From contig NZ_JACCBG010000001.1 of assembly GCF_013409645.1 (NCBI RefSeq), positions 2,416,001-2,480,000 of the forward strand: 64,000 nucleotides of DNA, read 5' to 3'. Below are positions 50,961 through 59,776 of this stretch, in pieces; position 1 is the first letter of the stretch; every line of letters begins with the position of its first letter. The notes under the pieces were generated by a model that searched no databases, had not been told where the DNA came from, and saw only the letters and a program-made list of their open reading frames with translations. A program made the position numbers and the translations under genes. Source of the DNA: Nocardioides panaciterrulae. Lineage in GTDB: Bacteria; Actinomycetota; Actinomycetes; Propionibacteriales; Nocardioidaceae.

Positions 50961-51941
50961 TCACCGAGGTCGCCGCAGCCCCGACGACTGGAGGATCTCG
51001 CGCACCTCCGGACCCGCCGCGTAGGCGCCGGCGCCGAGGAAGGACTCCCGGACGATCTCCGCGACCCGGTCGCGGGCCATGAAGTCGTTGCCCATCGCCG
51101 CGAGCTCGGCCCGCCCGGGCCGGAACACCACGACCTGACTGCCCGCCTCGCGCAACGCCCGCACCTCGCGGCGAGCCACCCGGGCGGCGTGGCCGCGGGA
51201 CACGCCGTACAGGTCGGTGAGGACCCCCGCGGGCCCGGACATCGGCGAGACCACGATCACCAGGTCGAGCTGGCGTTCCCGCAGGATCGCGGCGTTGGTC
51301 GGCGAGTGCGCACCGCCGTCGACATAGGTGTGCTCGCGGATGCGCACCGGCGCGAAGTAGCCGGGCACCGCGCAGGACGCGGCGATGGCCAGGTGCAGGG
51401 GCACCTTCGGGCTGCCCACCCGGCCGAAGACCACGCGGCGGCCGTCGCGGCGGCGCACCGCACAGATCCACAGGTCCTCCTCGGGCCACTCGTGCCCCTC
51501 CACCTCGCGGAGCATCGAGAGCCGCTCGGCGATGTCGAGCCGGCCCGGCGCCAGCAGCGCCATCGCCGCCGTCAACGGGCGGAAGCTCCAGGGCCGGATC
51601 AGCGCGCGCTGCACCATCGCGCGGCCGGGCGGATCGGGCAGGCGGCGCAGCAGCGGCAGCAGCCGGAACGGCTCGAACACGGGGATCTCGGTGCCGAGCA
51701 TCTGCTCGAGCACGGTCCCCTCCGTGGACAGCGGCGCCTGCACGATCCAGGCAGCCAGCTCGGAGGCGGGGACCCCGACCCGGAGCAGGGTGCCGGTGAT
51801 CGACCCGGCCGAGGTGCCCACCACGACGTCCGCGGTGCGGGGGTCCCAGCCGGTGTCGTGCTCGAGCGCGGCGAGCACGCCGGCGTGGTAGGCCTGTCCG
51901 ACGACGCCGCCGGCCCCCAGCACGAGACCCACCGAGCCCAT
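50961..51941 (-). CDS. Patatin-like phospholipase
   Basis: The 326-residue protein opens VGLVLGAGGVVGQAYHAGVL, the oxyanion-hole glycine loop, and has the nucleophile in VVVGTSAGSITGTLLRVG (GTSAG) and the catalytic Asp in REHTYVDGGAHSPTNAAIL (DGG). Together they make the patatin Ser-Asp dyad. The region between has LAIAASCAVPGYFAPVRI, also conserved. No signal peptide is seen, so it is likely cytoplasmic or peripheral. Bacterial relatives range from secreted toxins to housekeeping esterases; its substrate is not known. It converges with the exonuclease gene. Confidence 0.9.
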   Translation of the reverse strand: MGSVGLVLGAGGVVGQAYHAGVLAALEHDTGWDPRTADVVVGTSAGSITGTLLRVGVPASELAAWIVQAPLSTEGTVLEQMLGTEIPVFEPFRLLPLLRRLPDPPGRAMVQRALIRPWSFRPLTAAMALLAPGRLDIAERLSMLREVEGHEWPEEDLWICAVRRRDGRRVVFGRVGSPKVPLHLAIAASCAVPGYFAPVRIREHTYVDGGAHSPTNAAILRERQLDLVIVVSPMSGPAGVLTDLYGVSRGHAARVARREVRALREAGSQVVVFRPGRAELAAMGNDFMARDRVAEIVRESFLGAGAYAAGPEVREILQSSGLRRPR

Positions 51942-52086
51942 GCCTCCAGGATGTCGCATCCGGTCACGGACGCGACAGCGGGCCGCGGTGGCGCCGGCCG
52001 GCAGCGGTCCAGCCCGCCCCGGATCGCGCGCGCCGCGGTTGGTCAACCGCCGGGCAAGTGCCCGTTCCTCTGGCATCATTCGGCAC

Positions 52087-52812
52087 ATGCGGGTGGGCTC
52101 GGGGAACGACAGGATGGCGCTCGTCGTCGAGGACGACGAGGACATGCGTTCCCTGATCGAGTTCACCCTGAGCACCCAGGGGTTCGACGTGATCAGCGTC
52201 GGCACCGGCATCGCCGGCGTCGACGCGGTCCGCGAGCACGATCCCGACCTGGTCACCCTCGACCTCGGGCTGCCCGGCATCGACGGGATCGAGGCCTGCC
52301 GCCGGATCCGCGAGATCAGCGACGCCTACGTCGTGATGATCACCGCCCGTGACGACGAGGTGGAGAAGCTGATCGGGCTGGAGACCGGCGCCGACGACTA
52401 CCTCGCCAAGCCGTTCAGCCCGCGGGAGCTCAACGCCCGCGTCAACGCGATGTTCCGCCGGCCCCGGCGCCCGTCCCCGGCGCAGGGGGCGGCCGACAAC
52501 GGCCACGAGGTGCTCGAGCACGGCCGGATCCGGGTCGACGTGGACGGGCGGCGCGCCTTCCTCGACGACGCGGAGCTCTCGCTGACCCGCACGGAGTTCG
52601 ACCTGCTCACCGAGCTGATGCGCACGCCCGCCCGGGTGTGGACCCGCGAGGCCCTGCTCCGCTCGGTGTGGGACACCGAGTGGACCACCGACACCCACCT
52701 GGTCGAGGTCCACGTCGGCAACCTGCGCCGCAAGCTGGGCGAGGGCCCGGGCACGCCCCGGCTGATCCGGACCGTGCGCGGCGTCGGCTACCGGATGGAG
52801 ACCGCCGACTGA
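52087..52812 (+). CDS. OmpR-family response regulator
   Basis: The 241-residue protein has a receiver domain: MALVVEDDEDMRSLIEFTLS with the acidic pair, VTLDLGLPGIDGIEACRRIR with the phospho-Asp, VVMITARDDEVEKLIGLETG with the Thr, and DDYLAKPFSPRELNARV with the Lys. A winged-helix OmpR domain follows (FDLLTELMRTPARVWTREAL, LVEVHVGNLRRKLGEGPG, TVRGVGYRME). The start is an ATG at 52087; an internal Met at 52114 (MALVVEDDE) is also possible. No kinase is adjacent. The convergent gene is an Hpt-like protein without its phospho-His. Confidence 0.93.
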   Translation: MRVGSGNDRMALVVEDDEDMRSLIEFTLSTQGFDVISVGTGIAGVDAVREHDPDLVTLDLGLPGIDGIEACRRIREISDAYVVMITARDDEVEKLIGLETGADDYLAKPFSPRELNARVNAMFRRPRRPSPAQGAADNGHEVLEHGRIRVDVDGRRAFLDDAELSLTRTEFDLLTELMRTPARVWTREALLRSVWDTEWTTDTHLVEVHVGNLRRKLGEGPGTPRLIRTVRGVGYRMETAD

Positions 52813-52825
52813 TCCGGGCGCCCGG

Positions 52826-53179
52826 TCAACCGGCCAGGTAGGTCTCCAGCGCGCGGTCCGCACGCTGCGCCGCCGGCCACAGCCGGCCGGCGCGGAGCCG
52901 GGCCGCGGCGAGGTCGCTGCGGCGTACGTCGTCCTCCAGCCCGGCCGCCAGCGCGGCGAGCTCACCGGCGCCGACGGTTGCCGAGGTCACCTTCAGGCTC
53001 AGCACCGCGTCCAGCGCGGCGTCCTCGTCCTGCCGCTGCAGCGCGGCGGTGATCCGAGACACCCGGCCGATGAGCAGCTGGCGGTAGCGGCGGGCGAACA
53101 GCCACACGAAGTGGCGGTCGTCGACCTCGTCGGAGATGCGTCGGAGGGCAGCCTCATCGAAGGTCACCACCGCGGTCAT
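52826..53179 (-). CDS. Hpt-like helical protein lacking the phospho-histidine
   Basis: The 117-residue protein is a four-helix bundle by its pattern. DAVLSLKVTSATVGAGELAA and LAAGLEDDVRRSD at residues 57-86 match the central Hpt motif, which normally reads HxLKG-SSA.xGA..LA. Here residues 59-63 are VLSLK, so Leu60 stands where the phosphorylated His should be. The protein converges with the OmpR-type regulator with 13 bases between the stops. It cannot relay phosphate in the normal way, so it might bind a receiver without phosphotransfer. It could also be a false resemblance to Hpt. Confidence 0.65.
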   Translation of the reverse strand: MTAVVTFDEAALRRISDEVDDRHFVWLFARRYRQLLIGRVSRITAALQRQDEDAALDAVLSLKVTSATVGAGELAALAAGLEDDVRRSDLAAARLRAGRLWPAAQRADRALETYLAG

Positions 53180-53251
53180 GGGGTCATGATGGGCCCCGCA
53201 CCTCAGGTCCGCCGCGGCGTCGGCTCAAGGATTGCGCAAGCCTTCGGCCGC

Positions 53252-54457
53252 CTACACCCCGGCGAGCTCGGCGTACCAGCGCGCCACCACCTTCGGGTCG
53301 TGCTCCAGCGCCGCGTCGTACGCCGCGAACTCGCAGGTGGACACCCCGGGCACCGCGGCGTCGACCCAGGACCCGCACGGCTGGATCCGCTCACGCTCCA
53401 TGAACGCCGCCAACCGCTCCTCGACCGCGGTGCGGGGGGCCTCGGCGAAGACCTGGAAGGTGTTCGTGTGCGGCGGCTCGGGGTTGACCCGGAGCCCGGC
53501 GGCCACCAGCTCGGCCGCGAACGCGCGCGCCCACGCGACGTACTCCCCCATCCGCGGCAGCCGGTCCCGCAGGCCGAGCAACGCCGGCACGGCGTACGGC
53601 GTCATCTTGTGCAGCCGACCGCCCATCCGCTGCCGCCAGGCGCGCAGCTCGTCCATCGCGTCCTGCTCGCCCACGACCGCGGCGCCGGCGGGGCCACCGA
53701 GCCCCTTGTAGAACGAGACGTACATGCTGTCGCAGACCGCAGCGATCTCGGCCAGCGGGCGGCCGTAGAACGGCTGGGACTCCCAGACCCGGGCGCCGTC
53801 GACGTGCAGCGGGACGCCGAGCTCCCGGGCCGCCTGCCCCAGCTCGGTGAGCTCCTCCCAGGCCGGGAGCAGGCAGCCGGCATCGCGCAGCGGCAGCTCC
53901 ACCAGCGCCGACCCGAGCCCGGCGGGCAACGCCCGCAGGTCGGCCGCGGTGGCGGTGCGGCGGCCCTCGGTGAGCCACTCGAAGCGCAGGTCGTGCAGCA
54001 GCCGGGGGCCGTCCGCCTCGTGGTGCAGCAGGTGGGAGAGGTCCGGGAGCGCGACCCGGTGCGACCCCCGCCGCTCGCACCAGACCCGCAGCATCGCCTG
54101 CTGGGCCATGGTGCCGCTGACGAAGAACACGGCCGCGGGCTTGCCGAGCAGCTCCGCGACCTGCTCCTCGAGCCGGGTGACGGCACCGCCGTCGGCGTAC
54201 ATGTCCCACTCGTCGAGGCCGAGCTCCTCGGCGCCGGCGGCCCACGAGGCGAGCATCTCCGCGGGCGTGGTCCGGCGGTGCCACGGCACCATCACCGTGC
54301 AGGCGCGCGACGCGGCACGCAGCCGCTCCGTGAGGTCGGGGGCGGGCTCGGGGTCGGTGGCGGGCTCGGTGGCGGGGTTGGTGGCGGGGGTGGCGGCGGG
54401 AACGGGGTCCGGGGCGGCCGCATCGCCGGCCCGACCGTTCTGGTCTTCGTGGGTCAC
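53252..54457 (-). CDS. Threonine-aldolase-like PLP enzyme
   Basis: The protein of about 401 residues is a type I PLP enzyme of the beta-eliminating lyase/threonine aldolase group. LEEQVAELLGKPAAVFFVSG and TMAQQAMLRVWCERRGSHRV open the fold, VPLHVDGARVWES has the PLP-pyridine Asp, and DSMYVSFYKGLGGPAGAAVV carries the PLP lysine. The end is family-typical. The first 45 residues are an odd Pro/Ala/Thr-rich run (VPAATPATNPATEPATDPEP). I use the GTG at 54457; the real start could be later. Reaction: probably retro-aldol cleavage of a beta-hydroxy amino acid such as threonine. Confidence 0.85.
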   Translation of the reverse strand: MTHEDQNGRAGDAAAPDPVPAATPATNPATEPATDPEPAPDLTERLRAASRACTVMVPWHRRTTPAEMLASWAAGAEELGLDEWDMYADGGAVTRLEEQVAELLGKPAAVFFVSGTMAQQAMLRVWCERRGSHRVALPDLSHLLHHEADGPRLLHDLRFEWLTEGRRTATAADLRALPAGLGSALVELPLRDAGCLLPAWEELTELGQAARELGVPLHVDGARVWESQPFYGRPLAEIAAVCDSMYVSFYKGLGGPAGAAVVGEQDAMDELRAWRQRMGGRLHKMTPYAVPALLGLRDRLPRMGEYVAWARAFAAELVAAGLRVNPEPPHTNTFQVFAEAPRTAVEERLAAFMERERIQPCGSWVDAAVPGVSTCEFAAYDAALEHDPKVVARWYAELAGV

Positions 54458-54587
54458 CGGGACACCCTCGCGGTGCAGGTGTGGTGCACGCAACGCGATA
54501 TGCCCCCGTGGGACGGGAGCGCGGTCAGGTTGCTTGCAGGTTGCGCCGGGAACGATGGTCGCACTGCCCCCTTTGGAGGAGATCCCT

Positions 54588-55121
54588 GTGTTCGACCTGA
54601 TCAACGGTCTGCCCGTCCACACGCTCGTGGTCCACGCGGTCGTGGTGCTCGTGCCGCTCACCGCGCTCGGCACCATCGCCCTCGCCGTACGACCTCGGTG
54701 GCGTCACCACTACGGCCCGGTCGTGGTCGGGCTCGGCGTGCTGTCGGTGATCTTCATCCCGATTGCCACCAGCAGCGGAGAGGCCCTCGAGAAGCGGGTG
54801 GGCAATCCCGGCGAGCACGCCGAGCTCGGCGACCAGCTGATCTGGTTCGTGATCCCGCTGGTCGTGCTGGCGGCCGCCCTGGTCTGGATGGACCGCCGCG
54901 CCGCCATCGCCACCGCCACCGGCACCGCCACCGGCACCTCGGTCGCCGGCAGCTCGGCCGCCGGCAGCTCCGCCACCGCGCTGAAGGTCGTCGCGGTGCT
55001 CGCCGTGGTGGCGGCGCTGGCGACCAGCGTGCAGGTCTACCGTGTGGGTGACAGCGGCGCGCGCGCCGCCTGGGGCAGCCAGGTCCAGGCCTCGAGCAGC
55101 GGGTCCGGCGACAGCGACTGA
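54588..55121 (+). CDS. DUF2231 membrane protein
   Basis: The 177-residue protein has four membrane helices. FDLINGLPVHTLVVHAVVVL with the conserved HTLVVH, YGPVVVGLGVLSVIFIPIAT, SGEALEKRVG, and LIWFVIPLVVLAAALVWMDR are the DUF2231 pattern. An Ala/Thr/Ser-rich linker (ATATGTATGTSVAGSSAAGS) stands before the last helix. The GTG at 54588 follows GGAGGA by seven bases, supporting this start. DUF2231 proteins are sometimes linked to haem or copper metabolism; nothing here confirms it. A two-component pair starts 39 bases after it and may be co-transcribed. Confidence 0.88.
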   Translation: MFDLINGLPVHTLVVHAVVVLVPLTALGTIALAVRPRWRHHYGPVVVGLGVLSVIFIPIATSSGEALEKRVGNPGEHAELGDQLIWFVIPLVVLAAALVWMDRRAAIATATGTATGTSVAGSSAAGSSATALKVVAVLAVVAALATSVQVYRVGDSGARAAWGSQVQASSSGSGDSD

Positions 55122-55160
55122 CCGGCTCCGCGCCCCGGCGCGGTCACGACGAGGAGAGCA

Positions 55161-55823
55161 GTGGCGACCGTAGGGCTCTGCGAGGACGACCCGGCGATCC
55201 GGCGCGTCGTCACGCAGGCCCTCGAGCTGACCGGCCACTCGGTGGTCACCGCCCACACCGGCGCCGAGGCGCTGCGCCGGTTCGGGAACGACGCTGTCCT
55301 CGACGCCATCGTGCTGGACATCGGCCTCCCCGACGCGGACGGCCGTGACGTCTGCCAGGCGCTGCGGTCGGCCGGCCAGTCGGCGCCGGTGCTGTTCCTG
55401 ACCGCGCTCGGCGCCGTCCACGACCGGCTCTCCGGCTTCAGCGCCGGCGCCGACGACTACCTGCCCAAGCCGTTCGACGTCAAGGAGCTGCTCGCCCGGG
55501 TCGAGGCGCTCGCCCGCCGCGGGCGGCCCGCGCCGGCTCCGGTCGCCGGGCTGACGCTCGACCCTGGCCGGCACTCGCTGCGGCACGCGGACGCCGAGGT
55601 GCTGCTCAGCCCCACGGAGTTCCGGATGCTCGCCGCCATCACCTCCCGCCCCGGTGAGGTGGTGCGCCGCCAGGCCGTGGTCTCCGCCGCCTGGCCGGAC
55701 GGCGCCCGGGTCAGCGAGAACACCGTCGACTCCTACATCCGCCGGATCCGGGTCAAGCTGCGCGAGATCGACGCGCCCGTGACGCTGCGCACCGTCCGCG
55801 GTGTCGGGTTCCAGCTGCGGTGA
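55161..55823 (+). CDS. OmpR-family response regulator
   Basis: The 220-residue protein has a receiver domain with VGLCEDDPAIRRVVTQALEL, AIVLDIGLPDADGRDVCQAL (phospho-Asp), VLFLTALGAVHDRLSGFSAG (Thr) and DDYLPKPFDVKELLARVEAL (Lys), and an OmpR winged helix ending RRIRVKLREIDAPVTLRTVR then GVGFQL. The GTG at 55161 is behind GACGAGGAGAGCA. Its last four bases overlap the start of the next gene, a histidine kinase, so the two are coupled. Its target genes are unknown. Confidence 0.94.
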   Translation: MATVGLCEDDPAIRRVVTQALELTGHSVVTAHTGAEALRRFGNDAVLDAIVLDIGLPDADGRDVCQALRSAGQSAPVLFLTALGAVHDRLSGFSAGADDYLPKPFDVKELLARVEALARRGRPAPAPVAGLTLDPGRHSLRHADAEVLLSPTEFRMLAAITSRPGEVVRRQAVVSAAWPDGARVSENTVDSYIRRIRVKLREIDAPVTLRTVRGVGFQLR

Positions 55824-57202
55824 GGACGCCCCGCTGGCTGGCCACCAGCTTCCGGTCCCAGATGGTGCTGACCACCATGGTGCTGACCGCCCTGGGCATG
55901 CTGGTGGTGACCCTGGGCCTGCAGCTGATCATGCACCGGGTGATCCAGGGCAACCTCGACCGGGTGCTGCACGAGCGCGCGGACGCGGTCATCGCCGGCG
56001 CCGACGCCGCCTCCGGGTCCCAGCTCGTGGTGCCCGAGGAGGTCCTCGACCCCGGCTCGCGGGTGTACGACGCGGACGGCCGGCCGGTCGCGGGGGCGGA
56101 GTGGCGGCGGGTCGCGGCCGAGATGGCCGAGCTGTCGCACGCCACCTCGCCGCGCAGCCTGGACATCGGGGAGCAGTACCGCCTCTACGCCCGCCCCTTC
56201 ACCACCTCGTCCGGCCGGCACGGGGTCGTGGTGGTCAGCGAGTCCCGGCACCCCTACGAGGAGACCGAGCTCTACATCCTGCTGACCAGCCTGGTGGTCG
56301 GCGCCCTGGTGGTCGTGACGGTCGGCGTGATCGCCCGCTGGGCCACCGCCCGGGCGCTGGCGCCGGTCGCGCAGATGGCCGAGCGGGCCACCGACTGGAG
56401 CGAGCACGACCTCGGCCGGCGCTTCGGCCTCGGCCCGCCCATCAACGAGATCTCCTCGCTCGGGGCCACGCTCGACCGGCTGCTGGAGCGGGTGGCGATG
56501 ACGATCCGCGCCGAGCAGCGGCTCACCGCCGAGCTGGCCCACGAGCTGCGCACCCCCCTGGCCGCGATCCAGGGGTCGGCGGACCTCGCGCTGCTGCGCG
56601 GAGGGCTGAGCGAGGAGGTCCGCGCCGACCTCGAGCAGGTCGCCGCCTCCTCGCGCGTCATGGCCGAGACCATCTCGACGCTGCTCGACCTGGCCCGGCG
56701 CGCCGGCGACGAGCCCACCGCCACCTGCCGGCTCGGCGACGTCGTGGAGGCCGTGCGCCCGCTGGTGCCCGCCGGCCCCGAGGGCGCCGGGGGCGCCGGG
56801 GGCGGGGTCGTTGGGGGCACCGGGGACGGGGGCGTTGGGGGCACCGGGTGGTCCGAGGCAGTCCCGGACCCGGCGGTCCGGCTGGCCGCTCCGCGTGACC
56901 TCGTGGTCCGGGCCCTCTCCCCCGTCATCGAGAACGCCGTCCGGCACGCGCGGTCGGCGATCTCGCTGCGCGCGGTCGCGTCCGCCTCCGCAGTGGAGCT
57001 GCACGTGCACGACGACGGCCCCGGCGTGGACGACTCGGTTCGCGAGCAATTGTTCGCCCCCGGCACGGTCGGGCCCGGCGGCGGCACCGGCCTCGGGCTC
57101 GGGATCGCCCGGCGGGTGGCGCGCAGCATCGGCGGGGACGTCGAGCTGGCCGAGGACGACGGTCCGGGCGCGACCTTCGTCGTACGCGTGCCCCGGCTGT
57201 GA
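55820..57202 (+). CDS. Membrane histidine kinase, partner of the preceding regulator
   Basis: The 460-residue kinase has a first helix VLTTMVLTALGMLVVTLGLQ, an extracytoplasmic sensor of about 120 residues, a second helix LLTSLVVGALVVVTVGVIAR, a HAMP segment, the H box LTAELAHELRTPLAAIQGSA, N box VIENAVRHARSAIS, DDGPGVDDS and GGTGLGLGIARRVARSIGGD. Between H box and ATPase a glycine-rich insertion, about 315-340 (GAGGAGGGVVGGTGDGGVGG), comes from repeated GGGGGC-type DNA. It starts GTGA on the regulator stop. The pair probably senses an envelope signal. Confidence 0.93.
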   Translation: MRTPRWLATSFRSQMVLTTMVLTALGMLVVTLGLQLIMHRVIQGNLDRVLHERADAVIAGADAASGSQLVVPEEVLDPGSRVYDADGRPVAGAEWRRVAAEMAELSHATSPRSLDIGEQYRLYARPFTTSSGRHGVVVVSESRHPYEETELYILLTSLVVGALVVVTVGVIARWATARALAPVAQMAERATDWSEHDLGRRFGLGPPINEISSLGATLDRLLERVAMTIRAEQRLTAELAHELRTPLAAIQGSADLALLRGGLSEEVRADLEQVAASSRVMAETISTLLDLARRAGDEPTATCRLGDVVEAVRPLVPAGPEGAGGAGGGVVGGTGDGGVGGTGWSEAVPDPAVRLAAPRDLVVRALSPVIENAVRHARSAISLRAVASASAVELHVHDDGPGVDDSVREQLFAPGTVGPGGGTGLGLGIARRVARSIGGDVELAEDDGPGATFVVRVPRL

Positions 57203-57221
57203 GGCCGCGCCTCCCCCGACG

Positions 57222-58028
57222 TCAGTTGAGGATGCGCATCGTCTCCGGCACGCCCCCACCCCGGTGCACGTCCTCGACCAGGTGCTGCAGGGCGGTGAGC
57301 GCGACGTTCTGGCTCATCGGGCCGTAGGACACCCGCGCCACCCCGAGCTCCTCCAGCCTGGCCAGGGGCGGCACGCCGGGGATGGCGATCATCGTCAACC
57401 GCTGCGGGCCGAACGCGTCGACCAGCGCCCCGACCTGCTCCTCGTCCAGCCGCGCGGGGACGAAGACGACCGGGGCACCGGCGTCGAGGTAGGCGCGGCC
57501 GCGCTCGACGGCGTCCGCGAGGTTCACCGCCGGCTCGCGGTTCCGCCCGAGGGAGAAGGCGTCGGTGCGGGCGTTGAGCACGAAGTCGACCCCCTCCTGC
57601 TCGGCCATCCGCATGATCCGCTCGACGTTGGCGGCGGCCTCGGCCACCGGCCGGAGCTGGTCCTCGATGTTGGCACCGACCACGCCCAGGCCGATGGCGC
57701 GCCGCACGGTCTCGGCCGGGTCGCCGTACCCGCCCTCGAGGTCGGCGGTGACCGGCAGCTCGGTGGCCCGCACGATGCGGCCCACCATGTCGAGCATCAG
57801 GTCCACCGGGATGTGCTCGCCGTCCTCGTAGCCGAGCGTGGCGGCGATCGAGTGGCTCGCGGTCGCCAGCGCGCGGGTGCCCTCCACCGCCGCGACCGTG
57901 GTGGCGCTGACGACGTCCCAGACGTTGACGACCCTCAGCAGCGCCGGATCACGGTGCAGGCGCAGCAGCTCGGCGCCCCTCCGGGCGGTCGGGGTGAGGG
58001 TCACGGATCGGGACGCGGGGTCGGCCAT
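57222..58028 (-). CDS. Isocitrate lyase/PEP mutase superfamily protein
   Basis: The 268-residue protein is a TIM-barrel enzyme of the ICL/PEPM group. VVNVWDVVSATTVAAVEGTR opens the barrel, LATASHSIAATLGYEDGEH follows, and TADLEGGYGDPAETVRRAIG has the metal-binding DLEGGYG block. VVGANIEDQLRPVAEAAANV holds the second acidic patch, and VDFVLNARTDAFSLGRNREP contains RTD. The final VSYGPMSQNVAL region is typical for 2-methylisocitrate-lyase-like subfamily members. The catalytic cysteine motif KKCGH of isocitrate lyases is absent, so it is probably a different lyase or a mutase. Substrate unknown. Confidence 0.87.
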   Translation of the reverse strand: MADPASRSVTLTPTARRGAELLRLHRDPALLRVVNVWDVVSATTVAAVEGTRALATASHSIAATLGYEDGEHIPVDLMLDMVGRIVRATELPVTADLEGGYGDPAETVRRAIGLGVVGANIEDQLRPVAEAAANVERIMRMAEQEGVDFVLNARTDAFSLGRNREPAVNLADAVERGRAYLDAGAPVVFVPARLDEEQVGALVDAFGPQRLTMIAIPGVPPLARLEELGVARVSYGPMSQNVALTALQHLVEDVHRGGGVPETMRILN

Positions 58029-58066
58029 GCAGCGAATCTAGCGTCGGCGGTGGCACAGTACCGCTC

Positions 58067-59017
58067 GTGGACATCGACCTCGCCAGCTATCTCGACGACA
58101 CCGGCCGCCCCGACCGCCTCTCCGGCGGGGTCCGGATGGTGCCGGTCGACACGCCCGCGGGCGAGTTCCGGGTGTGGACCAGGCGGTTCGGCAACAACCC
58201 GCGCCTGAAGGTGCTGCTGCTGCACGGCGGGCCCGGGGCCACCTCGGAGTACCTCGAGCCGTTCGACTCCTGGCTGCCGGGCGCCGGTGTCGAGTACTAC
58301 CACTACGACCAGCTCGGGTCGCTGCGCAGCGACCACCCCGAGGACCCCTCGCTGTGGGAGATCGACCGGTTCGTCGACGAGGTCGAGCAGGTCCGGGTCG
58401 CCCTGGGCCTCTCCAGTGACAACTTCGTCCTCTACGGCCAGTCCTGGGGCGGCCTGCTCGCGCTGGAGTACGCCTTGGCCCACCAGGAGCACCTCAAGGG
58501 CCTGGTGGTGTCCAACATGATGGCCAGCATCCCCGCCTACAACGAGTACGCCGAGCGGGTGCTGATGCCGCGGATGGACCCCGCGGCGCTGGCCGAGATC
58601 ATGCGGCTCGAGGCGACCGGCGCGACCGGCGACCCGTCGTACGAGGCGCTGCTGCTCGAGCACCACTACGTGCACCACGTCTGCCGGATGCCCGCCGAGG
58701 AGTGGCCCGAGCCGGTGGTGCGCGGGTTCGCGCACATCAACCAGGACATCTACGTGCCGCTGCAGGGGCCCAGTGAGCTCGGCGCCAGCGGCAAGCTCGT
58801 CGATTGGGACCGCACCGGCGACCTGCACCGGATCACGGTGCCGGCGCTGGTGATGGGCGCCGAGCACGACACCATGGACCCGGCGCACATGCGGTGGATG
58901 GCCGAGCAGCTGCCGGCCGGCCGCTACCACCACAGCCCCGAGGGCAGCCACCTCGCGCTCGTGGACGACCAGGAGACCTACATGCGCGGCCTGCTGGAGT
59001 TCCTGGGCGGGCTCTGA
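58067..59017 (+). CDS. Proline iminopeptidase-type hydrolase
   Basis: The 316-residue alpha/beta hydrolase matches tricorn-interacting-factor-F1/proline iminopeptidases. LKVLLLHGGPGATSEYLEPF has the HGGPG oxyanion loop, YYHYDQLGSLRSDHPEDPSL follows with DQLGSG-like sequence, and FVLYGQSWGGLLALEYALAH carries the nucleophile Ser in GQSWGG. The acid Asp is in MGAEHDTMDPAHM and the base His in SPEGSHLALVDDQ. The start at 58067 is a GTG. It removes N-terminal residues, mostly proline, from small peptides. It is divergent from the ICL-like gene by 38 bases. Confidence 0.92.
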   Translation: MDIDLASYLDDTGRPDRLSGGVRMVPVDTPAGEFRVWTRRFGNNPRLKVLLLHGGPGATSEYLEPFDSWLPGAGVEYYHYDQLGSLRSDHPEDPSLWEIDRFVDEVEQVRVALGLSSDNFVLYGQSWGGLLALEYALAHQEHLKGLVVSNMMASIPAYNEYAERVLMPRMDPAALAEIMRLEATGATGDPSYEALLLEHHYVHHVCRMPAEEWPEPVVRGFAHINQDIYVPLQGPSELGASGKLVDWDRTGDLHRITVPALVMGAEHDTMDPAHMRWMAEQLPAGRYHHSPEGSHLALVDDQETYMRGLLEFLGGL

Positions 59018-59058
59018 CCGACCTCTGACCGGCCGGCCCCGCCCAGCGTCCCTGCTCG

Positions 59059-59580
59059 CTAGGAGTCCGCGCGCAGCCGCTGCCAGAGCGGGTGGTCGTC
59101 GTCGTAGTCCAGGTTCTTGACCATGTGCACCACGGTCCCCTCCTGGGGCTCGTGACGGAACGCCAGCCGGTCGACCAGGGCCCGCATCAGCTGCAGTCCC
59201 CGCCCGGTCTCGTCGTCCTCGCCGCGCTCGACCGCCGCGCCGTCGTAGCCCCCGCCGTGGTCGAGCACCGTGATCGCACACCGGTCGGCCGCCAGCGCGA
59301 CCTGCACCTCGTAGGTGTCGGTGTCGGTCGCGTGGTGGATCACGTTGGCGCAGGCCTCGGTGATCGCCAGCTCCACGTCGCTGATCTGGTCGTCGAGCAC
59401 CCCGAAGGCCCGCAGGGCCTGGGCGGCGAGCCGCCGCACCACGGGCACGCTCACGCTCTCGCGGGGCAGGTTCACCGACAGGTCCAGCCGCGGGGCGTTG
59501 TCGGGGGGAGAGCCCCCGGCCGTCACCTGCGCGGGTGCCGGCTCCGAAGGCGTGGAGTCCGGGTCGTTCAGGGATGCCAT
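59059..59580 (-). CDS. RsbW-like ATP-binding anti-sigma-factor-type protein
   Basis: The protein of 173 residues has an N-terminal low-complexity stretch (PDSTPSEPAPAQVTAGGSPP) and an HATPase_c_2 domain from about residue 35: [40 protein letters not shown] (the N box) and CAITVLDHGGGYDGAAVERG then ETGRGLQLMRALVDRLAFRH. The pattern is that of anti-sigma serine kinases such as RsbW and SpoIIAB, although GxGxxG is only partly visible in DETGRGLQLM. I use the ATG at 59580. The likely partner phosphatase is the SpoIIE-type protein at 42265; no sigma or antagonist gene is beside it. Confidence 0.85.
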   Translation of the reverse strand: MASLNDPDSTPSEPAPAQVTAGGSPPDNAPRLDLSVNLPRESVSVPVVRRLAAQALRAFGVLDDQISDVELAITEACANVIHHATDTDTYEVQVALAADRCAITVLDHGGGYDGAAVERGEDDETGRGLQLMRALVDRLAFRHEPQEGTVVHMVKNLDYDDDHPLWQRLRADS

Positions 59581-59776
59581 GGTCCGCCCTCTGGTCTGGG
59601 GTTCGTGTCCCACACTGCTTGCCCGTTGCGAGCACCGGCGAAACGGTGACGCACACCGCTGTCCCCGTTGGTTTCAGCGGCCCCTCGCGGGGCGCGGGCC
59701 CGCGGCCGATCGTGCGGGCCCAGAAGGTGGCCCGGCACCCTCGCGCGCCGCCCGGACCGCCACCGGCCTCAGCCCG

